DNA of 7,944 nt from Oligoflexales bacterium (GTDB lineage Bacteria > Bdellovibrionota_B > Oligoflexia > Oligoflexales > CACXFL01): contig JANQHA010000489.1 of assembly GCA_028282865.1 (NCBI GenBank), positions 1-7,944 of the forward strand. Direction: 5' to 3'. Shown here piece after piece: positions 1 to 6,700 of this stretch. How positions within the stretch are numbered: position 1 is the stretch's first letter; each line of letters begins with the position of its first letter. The position numbers and the translations under genes are program-made. The notes beneath the pieces were generated by a model. It was not told the DNA's origin, searched no databases, and worked only from the letters and a program-made list of their open reading frames with translations.

Positions 1-263
1 ATGTAAAAGATTTATTGGTTGATCTGGAATTTGCTAAAGCAGATAATATCTTCCCCGCGAGGAAAATAAACTTAAAGGGGGCTCCTAAGCATAGAATTAA
101 AATCTTTTTCAAAGAAACCTCTAGGAAACCCTTAGTGATTGATGCTTGGCCTGGTAAGGATAAAGATAAATCTTTGTATGTAAAAGTGTCAGGAGATGCC
201 CGTGTTTTTGATGTTGAGCAAAGCCATTTTTCTAATATTACCCCTCAGAAAGATAAAGGTTAA
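1..263 (+). CDS. C-terminal end of a probable DUF4340-type protein (5' partial)
   Basis: The reading frame is open from the left edge (first full codon at base 3) to a TAA at 261-263, so the real start lies outside the window. A TTG at 15 has no supporting Shine-Dalgarno sequence and is unlikely to be the start. The visible 86 or so residues show alternating beta-strand-like segments: KHRIKIFFKE, then a charged turn GKDKDKS, then LYVKVSGDARVFDVEQSHFSNI. This order (a strand, a charged turn, then 'YVkv.g...Vf.v......') resembles the repeated unit of DUF4340 proteins, which often sit beside gliding or ABC-type transport genes. That family match is inference from pattern only. The fragment has no membrane segment and ends in a lysine-rich tail. 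Its stop codon overlaps the lgt stop, so the two genes converge with no room for a terminator between them. Confidence 0.55.
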   Translation, partial: VKDLLVDLEFAKADNIFPARKINLKGAPKHRIKIFFKETSRKPLVIDAWPGKDKDKSLYVKVSGDARVFDVEQSHFSNITPQKDKG

Positions 264-1036
264 TGCTGTTTCTTTAGTGAGAACGCAAAGAAAAATACCG
301 CTACTGTTAACACTAATACGCTAATGCCCTGAGAAGGGCTTAGTATAGGTTCTATGAGCCAGCCGCGTGGGTCACCCCTGAGGTATTCTAGGAAAAATCT
401 AATGACAGAATAACTGCTAACAACTCCTAACGCGACCATTCCTGGAAAAAGGTTTTTTCTCAATTTTACGAAACTTAGGCTGAGCCCAAGAACAATTATT
501 CCAGCTGCGGCGGCTTCAATTAGTTGAACTGGTACGCGAGGAATTTGGTCGGTATGATTGGGAAAGGTCACGGCCCACCAGGGAATTGGATTTTCAAAGA
601 TTGGGATTCCATAATCATCGCCATTTAAAAAACAACCAATTCTGCCAAAAAATAAGCCTAACATTCCGGACAAAAAGCTTACGTCAGCTAGATCTGCAAT
701 CGGAAGTTTACGCCTCATCGAATAAACTAACCCAGAAAAAAAAGCACCCATCATCCCTCCGTAAAACGTCATCGGTCCGAGTGATGCAAGCTCTTTTAAA
801 ACCTCTAAAGGTGTATAAACTCCCTGGTCTACATAGATAGAAAATAGCCTAGCTCCAAAATATCCGCCCAAATAAGAGTAGATGAAAAGTCTGTTTAGAT
901 CTCGCTCTAGAAGCTGAGAAAGGTGCTTCTTTGATAAGAAAATTAAGAAGAAATAGGCGCTTATCGCTCCTAGCGCAAAAAAAGTATGCCAAGCCGGGAT
1001 AATAAGGGCTCCCCATTCGATCAAGATTGGCTGCAC
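260..1036 (-). CDS. lgt: Prolipoprotein diacylglyceryl transferase (Lgt)
   Basis: Lgt is an inner-membrane enzyme that moves diacylglycerol from phosphatidylglycerol to the lipobox cysteine of prolipoproteins, the first step of lipoprotein maturation. The 258-residue product has the usual length and about seven hydrophobic segments. Family landmarks in order are GGYFGAR (57-63), GPMTFYGG (87-94), the signature GRIGCFLNGDDYG (131-143), PVQLIEA (169-175) and the C-terminal RFFLEYLRGDPRG (213-225), which carries the conserved Arg and Glu. Two positions differ from E. coli Lgt: its His103 is Tyr92 here, and its Asn146 is Cys135 here. Both changes are, from memory, common in delta-proteobacterial Lgts. 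Translation starts at GTG (1034-1036), with an AAGGAA Shine-Dalgarno about 9 bases upstream. The gene diverges from gpsA, whose product feeds synthesis of the lipid donor. Confidence 0.96.
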   Translation of the reverse strand: MQPILIEWGALIIPAWHTFFALGAISAYFFLIFLSKKHLSQLLERDLNRLFIYSYLGGYFGARLFSIYVDQGVYTPLEVLKELASLGPMTFYGGMMGAFFSGLVYSMRRKLPIADLADVSFLSGMLGLFFGRIGCFLNGDDYGIPIFENPIPWWAVTFPNHTDQIPRVPVQLIEAAAAGIIVLGLSLSFVKLRKNLFPGMVALGVVSSYSVIRFFLEYLRGDPRGWLIEPILSPSQGISVLVLTVAVFFFAFSLKKQH

Positions 1037-1121
1037 TTTTATATATTCCTTATGGTATTTACGCTTAGATTACATTATCTCATCTCGTAGAGTTTAAATC
1101 GAGGTGTTAATGGTAATACTT

Positions 1122-1127
1122 AGAGGG
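1122..1127 (+). promoter_or_regulatory. Ribosome binding site that fixes the gpsA start
   Basis: AGAGGG at 1122-1127 lies 5 bases before the ATG at 1133. The in-frame GTG at 1127 overlaps this site and cannot be served by it. The ATG is therefore the better start. Confidence 0.6.
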
Positions 1128-1132
1128 TGGTT

Positions 1133-2173
1133 ATGAGCTCAAAGAAAAAAAAGATACTGGTCCTCGGTTCTGGTAATTTTGGAACCTGTTTGGCGCAACA
1201 CTTGGCTCTTAATGGTTGCGATGTCTGTGTTTGGTCACATCACAGTGATGTGGTGGATTCTATAAATAAACACCACCGTAATCCCAGGTACCTGAGTAGT
1301 GCTCAGTTAGCTAAAAATATGACTGCGACGTCGGACCTTTCAGAGGAAACAGTAGCTATGTCAGGCGTTATCTTGTTAGCGATACCCACTCAGGCGTTAC
1401 GATCTGTCCTTAGTAAAGTAAAGAACCTTATAACCGAAAGCCACTTACTGATATGTGCGGCAAAAGGAATTGAGATAGAATCTCTTGAGTTTCCAGGTGG
1501 TATTATTGAGTCGGTGCTTGGGCCTGGTGTTGCCAAGTCAGCGGTATTTTTGTCCGGCCCAAGTTTTGCGAGCGAAGTGGTGCAAAGGCTTCCGACAGCG
1601 GTATCTCTTGCCAGTGAAAACCCCGAAAGGTGCTTTGAGTCTCAAAAACTTTTCCATGCTGATGTGTTTCGGGCGTATAGCTCTGATGACCCGACTGGGT
1701 TAGAGGTAGCTGGAGCCTTGAAAAATGTTATTGCCATCGCCTCGGGGGCGGTCACAGGTTTAGGCTTTGAAAGTAACAGCCGTGCTGCCTTAGTAACAAG
1801 AGGCCTTGCGGAAATAACAAAGGTCGGCGTAGCATTGGGTGCCAAGCCATTGACCTTTACGGGACTTGGTGGAGTCGGTGATCTTTTTCTGACTTGTTCT
1901 TCTGAAAAGTCTCGAAACTTCTCTCTTGGTTACCAGCTAGCAAAAGGAAAGCAAGCTAAAGATATTCTTTCTTCAATGGGGTCGGTAGCAGAGGGCTACT
2001 ACACTGCGAAAGCAGTTCATGATCTCGGTCGAAAACTAAAGGTTCAGATACCTATCTGTGATCAGGTTTATAAAGTTCTTTATGAGAATAAGCCTATAGA
2101 GGACGCTGTACGTGATCTTTTAACTAGGGAAGCAAAACCGGAGCTTGACGGAATACAATCACCCCCACTCTAA
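1133..2173 (+). CDS. gpsA: NAD(P)-dependent glycerol-3-phosphate dehydrogenase (GpsA)
   Basis: This cytoplasmic enzyme reduces dihydroxyacetone phosphate to sn-glycerol 3-phosphate, the backbone of membrane phospholipids. With the ATG start the product has 346 residues, normal for the family. The N-terminal Rossmann fold carries GSGNFG (12-17). LLAIPTQALR (81-90) and CAAKGIE (108-114, conserved Lys111) follow, then SGPSFASEV (141-149). The C-terminal helical domain has GALKNVIAIASG (194-205), with the expected catalytic Lys197. It also has NSRAALVTRGLAEI (215-228), GLGGVGDLFLTC (244-255) and SEKSRNFSLGYQLAKG (257-272), whose Arg-Asn pair binds substrate phosphate in the family. No expected motif is missing. 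The final 14 or so residues are Pro-rich and look unconserved. The gene diverges from lgt across 96 bp, and a hairpin (2190-2210) follows its stop. Confidence 0.97.
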   Translation: MSSKKKKILVLGSGNFGTCLAQHLALNGCDVCVWSHHSDVVDSINKHHRNPRYLSSAQLAKNMTATSDLSEETVAMSGVILLAIPTQALRSVLSKVKNLITESHLLICAAKGIEIESLEFPGGIIESVLGPGVAKSAVFLSGPSFASEVVQRLPTAVSLASENPERCFESQKLFHADVFRAYSSDDPTGLEVAGALKNVIAIASGAVTGLGFESNSRAALVTRGLAEITKVGVALGAKPLTFTGLGGVGDLFLTCSSEKSRNFSLGYQLAKGKQAKDILSSMGSVAEGYYTAKAVHDLGRKLKVQIPICDQVYKVLYENKPIEDAVRDLLTREAKPELDGIQSPPL

Positions 2174-2189
2174 AATTGTCTAATATATT

Positions 2190-2210
2190 CAGCGACTTTA
2201 AATGTCGCTG
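2190..2210. terminator. Hairpin after gpsA; possible weak terminator
   Basis: A perfect 7-bp stem, CAGCGAC (2190-2196) paired with GTCGCTG (2204-2210), encloses a 7-base A/T loop. It begins 16 bases past the gpsA stop. No T tract follows on the plus strand, so it does not fit a canonical intrinsic terminator. It could protect the gpsA mRNA 3' end or act with a factor. It also lies in the leader of the next gene. Confidence 0.35.
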
Positions 2211-2259
2211 GCAGATTGCGGGGTGAGTGGGTTATGATCCGCGCAATGACCAAGATAAT

Positions 2260-2266
2260 GGAGGAG
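2260..2266 (+). promoter_or_regulatory. Ribosome binding site that fixes the start of the coiled-coil gene
   Basis: GGAGGAG at 2260-2266 is close to a perfect Shine-Dalgarno and lies just before the ATG at 2270. The upstream in-frame starts (TTG 2216, ATG 2234, ATG 2246, ATG 2258) have no comparable site. The 18 codons before 2270 are therefore probably leader. Confidence 0.7.
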
Positions 2267-2269
2267 CCG

Positions 2270-2755
2270 ATGGCTAAAATCATACCGTTTACCCAAGTTC
2301 ATGAAGATTTGTTAGGTAAATGTTCCAACAGGATTGAGGAGGTTGATAACAAACTCGAAACCCTCAGTATTCGAGTTGATAAGCTAGATAAGAGAGTTGA
2401 TGATCTGGACAAGAAAGTTGATAAGCTAGATAAGAGAGTTGATGATCTAGACAAGAAAGTTGATAAGCTTGGTAAGAGAGTTGATGATCTAGACAGGAAA
2501 GTTGATAAGCTAGGTAAGAGAGTTGATGATCTAGACAAGAAAGTTGATGTGCTTAGTGGTAAAGTAGAAAAAAATGGAGAAGATATCCACCGTCTTTGCA
2601 TTCTAATGGAGCACGTTGACGCAAAAATAGATTCTGTCTTAGAGGGTGCCTCTTATAATGTTGAAAGGTTTAAGAAGCAAGATGAGTTGAGTAAGACTTC
2701 CGAGAACCATGAATTTCGTATTTCGGCGATTGAGAGTCATTTGAAATCTGGTTAG
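2270..2755 (+). CDS. Coiled-coil protein with a tandem 14-residue repeat; function unknown
   Basis: I do not recognise a named family. The 161-residue product has no signal peptide or membrane segment and is predicted to be cytoplasmic. Residues 36-98 are nine consecutive heptads with Val at a and Leu at d. They alternate between VDKLDKR-type and VDDLDKK-type units, and eight of the nine form four near-identical 14-residue repeats. The flanks (20-35 and 99-125) continue a helical a/d pattern, so this should be one long rod. It is very rich in Lys and Asp, which suggests salt bridges between helices. The C-terminal part (106-161: HRLCILMEHVDAKIDSVLEG, then a charged helix ending ISAIESHLKSG) is not repetitive and is the likeliest conserved or partner-binding part. 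A strong ribosome binding site supports real expression. The gene lies between hairpins, downstream of gpsA on the same strand. A structural or scaffold role is only a guess. Confidence 0.85.
   Translation: MAKIIPFTQVHEDLLGKCSNRIEEVDNKLETLSIRVDKLDKRVDDLDKKVDKLDKRVDDLDKKVDKLGKRVDDLDRKVDKLGKRVDDLDKKVDVLSGKVEKNGEDIHRLCILMEHVDAKIDSVLEGASYNVERFKKQDELSKTSENHEFRISAIESHLKSG
2375..2542 (+). repeat. Four tandem copies of a 42-bp repeat inside the coiled-coil gene
   Basis: Units are 2375-2416, 2417-2458, 2459-2500 and 2501-2542, each starting GTTGATAAGCT. Each is made of two diverged 21-bp halves, one per heptad. Units differ by only a few bases: CTGGAC in unit 1 against CTAGAC elsewhere, GGT in place of GAT in units 3 and 4, and AGG in place of AAG in unit 3. 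A degenerate continuation starts at 2543. Near identity at the DNA level, including at synonymous sites, points to recent duplication of whole 42-bp units. Forty-two is a multiple of three, so gain or loss of a unit keeps the frame. Confidence 0.95.
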
Positions 2756-2764
2756 TAGATTTTT

Positions 2765-2779
2765 ACGAGGGCAACTCGT
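2765..2779 (+). terminator. Small hairpin with T run after the coiled-coil gene; possible weak terminator
   Basis: A 5-bp stem, ACGAG (2765-2769) with CTCGT (2775-2779), has a 5-base loop and runs into a T4 tract (2779-2782) 24 bases past the stop codon. The layout fits an intrinsic terminator, but the stem is short. Confidence 0.35.
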
Positions 2780-2790
2780 TTTAATATGGT

Positions 2791-2809
2791 CGCCGCTATT
2801 TAGGCGGCG
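2791..2809. terminator. G+C-rich hairpin between convergent genes; possible terminator
   Basis: A perfect 6-bp stem, CGCCGC (2791-2796) with GCGGCG (2804-2809), encloses a 7-base A/T-rich loop. It lies between the ends of the coiled-coil gene (plus) and the Cys-rich gene (minus), so it could end transcription from either side. Neither flank has a clear T tract. Confidence 0.35.
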
Positions 2810-2840
2810 GATAAATTAGTTGCATATGGGTGACGAGTTC

Positions 2841-3164
2841 TCATTGTCCGTCAAAGTTATTGAACTCAGACGGTTTAAATCCATGGGTAATACATTCACA
2901 AATTGCGGCGATTTTTAGGGCTCGATCAAAACCACAATAACATGTGGGGCTATCTCCAGCTTCGCAGTCACTACTGCTAATGCTGCAGCCTCCAGCTTTG
3001 TTAATCCCACATTCTTTATTGGTTATCTTGCAGCCAGTATCTGCACTTTTCTCAAGCTCAATAATATTTTCAGAATCGAGATTATTATGGCTAAGCCTTG
3101 AATCAGAAAATGCGAGAGAATTAAAAAAAATGGCTGCGAATGTCAATAAAATCATTGTTTTCAT
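2841..3164 (-). CDS. Small exported protein with eight regularly spaced cysteines; function unknown
   Basis: The family is not one I can name. The 107-residue precursor begins with a clear Sec signal peptide (MKTM, a hydrophobic core, then NSLAFS), with likely cleavage after Ser20 (A-F-S before Asp21). The mature part has eight Cys at 45, 52, 60, 67, 75, 77, 89 and 91. The spacing is regular: two C-x6-C loops separated by seven residues, then two C-x-C pairs. An even number of Cys in an exported protein suggests four disulfides; metal binding through the C-x-C pairs is the alternative. The stretch GGCSISSSDCEAGDSPTCYC has the look of small Gly/Ser/Cys-rich knots. The linker 21-44 is polar and probably flexible. 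The ATG has a good AGGAG site 8 bases upstream (complement of 3173-3177). The gene diverges from another exported protein across 238 bp. Confidence 0.85.
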   Translation of the reverse strand: MKTMILLTFAAIFFNSLAFSDSRLSHNNLDSENIIELEKSADTGCKITNKECGINKAGGCSISSSDCEAGDSPTCYCGFDRALKIAAICECITHGFKPSEFNNFDGQ

Positions 3165-3253
3165 GCTGTTATCTCCTATATTAGAATTTAACGAAAGGTA
3201 TCAACTGGAAATATCCGGGTCAATGTCTTGCGAGCTAATCGTGAAGATACTGT

Positions 3254-3273
3254 ACCTATTTCGTGAACTAGGT
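3254..3273. promoter_or_regulatory. 20-bp imperfect dyad; candidate operator
   Basis: Arms ACCTA (3254-3258) and TAGGT (3269-3273) are perfect inverse complements, and inner TTC (3260-3262) and GAA (3265-3267) add three more pairs. That makes 8 of 10 symmetric pairs. The centre is two bases, too tight for a good RNA hairpin, so a site for a dimeric DNA-binding protein is more likely. The 20-bp length with ACCT and AGGT ends recalls the lux box of LuxR-type regulators. No such regulator is encoded in the window. Confidence 0.35.
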
Positions 3274-3390
3274 GAAAGGTTCTGGCCGAAGTTTGATCCT
3301 AAGTATGAAATTACTATGCAAAATTTGATATTAGTTTGCTAAATCACCAGTAAACACTCATACTCTTAGGCAAGATTATTGGCCTTAAGC

Positions 3391-3396
3391 AAAGGA
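3391..3396 (+). promoter_or_regulatory. Ribosome binding site that fixes the start at GTG 3403
   Basis: AAAGGA at 3391-3396 lies 6 bases before GTG 3403. The longer in-frame start, TTG 3379, has no such site, and its eight extra residues would only blur the signal peptide. Confidence 0.6.
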
Positions 3397-3402
3397 AAGT
3401 TT

Positions 3403-3720
3403 GTGAAGATATTTTGGATATTTTCTTGTCTATTCGCTAGCACTGTCGCTAGGTCGGATACCACCTGGCTTTGCACCAACTCAGCAGGACAATCCATTTC
3501 TATCACCGCAACCGAGACCCCTTATACACCGTTTATTACGGTAGAGTCAGAGAAAGTTACTACTAAAGGCTTCGCACACACGCTTAAGTTTGCTGAAGGT
3601 TTAACGAGGTACAGCCTTCGATCTTCAGGTCACCATATGCTAAACATTGATTTTAAAGACGGTAAGGTCAAAGCTTACTGGCCGATTGGGTCATCTGTAA
3701 GCTTTTACCAGTGCCAATAA
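3403..3720 (+). CDS. Small exported protein with two cysteines; function unknown
   Basis: The family is not recognised with confidence. From GTG 3403 the product has 105 residues. It opens with a short signal peptide (MKIFWIFSCLFASTVARS) and probable cleavage after Ser18. The mature part has Cys24 near its start and Cys104 one residue from its end, which would form a disulfide joining the two ends. Between them lie alternating polar and hydrophobic stretches that read as beta-strands (SISITA, FITVES, HTLKFA, MLNIDF, SVSFYQC), so a small beta-sandwich or barrel is likely. The arrangement is like that of MliC-type periplasmic lysozyme inhibitors, but I do not see the MliC signature residues, so this is a weak analogy. 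Cys9 is too close to the N-terminus for a normal lipobox. The gene ends 12 bases from the end of pyc, which converges on it. Confidence 0.75.
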   Translation: MKIFWIFSCLFASTVARSDTTWLCTNSAGQSISITATETPYTPFITVESEKVTTKGFAHTLKFAEGLTRYSLRSSGHHMLNIDFKDGKVKAYWPIGSSVSFYQCQ

Positions 3721-3732
3721 GCTCTTCATTTA

Positions 3733-6700
3733 CTAGTTTGAAAGCTCTATCAATAAATCACCGCTTTCCACCAAGTCATCAGTAGCTACGTGTAGCTTTT
3801 TCACTGTCCCGTTGGTTTTAGCGGAGATGGCATACTCCATCTTCATAGACTCAATGACTACCACTGTATCACCTTCTGCTACCTTATCTCCTTGTGCTAC
3901 TTTGACTTCAAGAATTTTCGCTGGCATCGAGGTTCCAATATGAAGTGGGTTGGTGGTATCAGCAAGAGTTCTGCTTTGTTCAGAAGACTTCAAAGATAAA
4001 TCTTGGACCTTGACCATACGTGAATAACCATTGAGATCGAAATATATGCTGCGAAAGCCTTTGTCATCTGGTTCAGAGATACTTCGCAAACATATGATGA
4101 GGGTTTTGCCTGGTTCAAGATCTACCTCAATTTCTTCATTGGGCTCCAGTCCATAAAAGAAATTTGGAGTTGGAAGGTCGCTAACATTGCCGTATTGCTT
4201 GCGGTGCTTTATAAAATCTAAGAAGACTTTCGGATAAAGTCGGTAACTAATGGCTTCTTTTTCAGTAACTTCCCGGTCAATGAGTTTTGCTAATTCCTTA
4301 ATGGTCGATTCAATTGATTCGCCAGACGGCGCCGCGGGCTTTTGGGGGGGTGGTGGGTTTTCTCCCAATACCAGTTGGCGTATATCTTCTGGAAAACCAC
4401 CATAAGGCATTCCAATGTGGCCTTTGAAAAAAGAAATGACCGAGTCGGGATAATCTAATTTTGGCTTTTCTTCTCTTAGCTGCATGCCGGTTAATTGATT
4501 CTTCTGTAAAAAAAGCGCCATATCTCCGACAACTTTTGATGAAGGAGTGACCTTGACAATGTTTCCAAAAAGTTCATTTACTTCCTTATAGCGCTGGGTC
4601 AACTCAAAGAATTCCTGTGAGGAAACTCCGACCTTCCTGGCTTGGTCATAAAGGTTCGAGTATTGCCCGCCAGGGATTTCATGCTCATAAACTCTGGTAG
4701 AAGTTGCGTTAATGCCTGGATCAAAGACTTGATACATTGAACGGATGCTCTGCCAGTACATTCCTAACTGATCCAGTACATTAAGAGATATCTCCGGCTG
4801 CCTTTCGGTATTCTCAAGTGCGGCAACTACCGCATTCATACTGGGCTGTGAAGTTAGTCCTGACATCGAGCTGACAGCGCCATCAACGATATCGCACCCG
4901 GCATTTGATGCTGATAACAAAGTTGCTACAGCATTGCCAGAAGTCGAATGGGTGTGAAGGTGAATTGGCATACCGACCGCTTCTTTTAACGCCGTTACTA
5001 GTACGTTAGCCGCATGTGGTCTAAGCAGTCCTGCCATGTCTTTAATGCAAAGTATGTCTGACCCCATGCTCTCTAGTTTTTTTGCGATATCCAAATAATA
5101 TGAGAGCGTAAACTTGGTTTCTTCGGGACTGCCGAGGTTTCCAGTATAGCAAATGCAGGCCTCGGCAACTGCACCGTGTTTTTTAACTTCTTCAATTGCC
5201 GTAGCCATCTGTTCAGGGTTATTTAGACAGTCAAAGATTCGGAAGATATCTAACCCAGTTTCAACTGTATGTCTGATAAAGTCTTTTACCACCCAGGAGG
5301 GGTAGTTGGTATAACCTACGGCATTGTCACCACGTAGTAGCATTTGTAGTAACGTATCGGGGACCTCAGCTCTTACGTCCGCTAATCTTTGCCATGGATC
5401 TTCTTTCAGAAATCGTAAGCAGGTGTCAAAAGTAGCTCCACCCCATACTTCAAGTGAAAACAGGCCAGCAGCATTTTGCTTATAGAACGGCAGCGATTCG
5501 AGTATATCACGACTCCTCATGCGAGTCGCAAATAGTGATTGGTGAGCATCGCGCATCGTGGTATCGGTCAATAAAAGTTTTGGATGTGAGAGAATCCATT
5601 TTTTTAATCCCTCTACTCCTTTTTGCTCGAGGATTGTCTTCGCGGTATCTCGTCCAGATGATTCGAATGCGCCATCAATAGGCTTATTAGGTAATTCTAT
5701 TGTGATTTCACCTCGTCTATCTTGAGAAGGTAGGTCATGAGGATTGTTAATCGAAACATCTGCAAGAAAACGAAGCATTTTTGTTGCGCGGTCTCTGGGG
5801 TTACGGAATTGGAATAGCTCCGGGTGTTCATCAAAAAAATGAGTGGTGTAGCTCGCATCGACAAACTGCGGGTGGGATATAATATTTGTCAGCAGTGGTA
5901 TGTTGTTCTTTACTCCCCGAATTCTAAATTCACTTAGGCTTCGAAGCATTTTTCTAGAAGCGCCGTAAAAATCTAGGGCAAAGGCCGTTACCTTTACTAG
6001 TAATGAGTCATAATGTGGAGTGACCATCGCACCAGTGGACGCGGTGCCTCCGTCAAGTCTTATACCAAAACCTAGGGCAGGACGATAAGCGAGGATTTCC
6101 CCAGTATCAGGTGCGAATTGATTTTTGGGATCCTCGGTGGTAACCCGGCATTGGATTGCAACCCCCCTCGGCTGGATTGAATCTTGAGATTTAATACCAA
6201 TAGCGGCGTGATCTAGTTTTCGGCCTGCGGCAATCAGTATGGATGACTGCACTAGATCGATGCCGGTGATCATTTCTGTGACGGTATGTTCGACTTGAAT
6301 ACGAGGATTGACTTCGAGAAAATAGGCTTCCCCAGACTGGTCTACTAAAAACTCTACTGTGCCAAGCCCGACGTAACCGACGCTTTTTGCAAGTTGTAGT
6401 GAGCTCTCATGAAGCTTCTTTCTGGTCTCATCGGTAAGTCCTAATGCTGGCGCAATCTCCACGACTTTCTGGTGGCGCCGTTGAACGGAGCAATCTCGTT
6501 CGTACAGGTGGACAATACTCCCGTGGGTATCGGCTACAATCTGGACTTCAATGTGTTTGGGGTTTTCTATGGTTTTTTCCATATATACATCTAGACGGCC
6601 AAAGCTGCTCATTGCTTCTGAGCGAGCTCGGTCAAAAGATTGGATGAGTTGCTCCTCATCTGCTATTAAACGAATACCCTTGCCGCCGCCACCGGATTGC

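Larger units (their letters stand above)
3165..3402. other. Spacer between two divergent genes for exported proteins
   Basis: This 238-bp A/T-rich spacer has no ORF with a credible ribosome binding site. It must contain the promoters of both small exported proteins, and it holds the dyad at 3254-3273. On the plus strand a weak promoter can be drawn as TTGCTA (3336-3341), a 17-base spacer and CATACT (3359-3364), each hexamer matching 4 of 6 consensus bases. I saw no convincing counterpart on the minus strand. Confidence 0.5.

Noticed and set aside
586..840. 84-codon plus-strand ORF inside lgt.
   Set aside because: It is antisense to clear Lgt motifs and has a basic composition typical of shadow frames.
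2299..2601. 100-codon minus-strand ORF rich in Ser, Thr and Leu.
   Set aside because: It is the antisense of the 42-bp repeat, which stays open because the repeat lacks stops in that frame. It has no ribosome binding site, and its repeats mirror the real gene.
2944..3342. 132-codon plus-strand ORF covering much of the Cys-rich gene and the spacer.
   Set aside because: The opposite strand has a signal peptide, regular cysteines and a good ribosome binding site. This frame has none of these and no domain pattern.
3403..3429. Lipoprotein reading of the 105-residue protein, with Cys9 as the lipobox cysteine.
   Set aside because: Only eight residues precede Cys9, too few for a signal peptide core. 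The sequence before it (IFS) is a poor lipobox, and the hydrophobic stretch continues past it.
3720..3746. Possible bidirectional terminator between the 105-residue gene and pyc.
   Set aside because: The stem AGCT/TTCA with AGCT/TGAA needs a bulged C, has a 10-base loop and lies partly in the pyc coding end. It is too weak to call.
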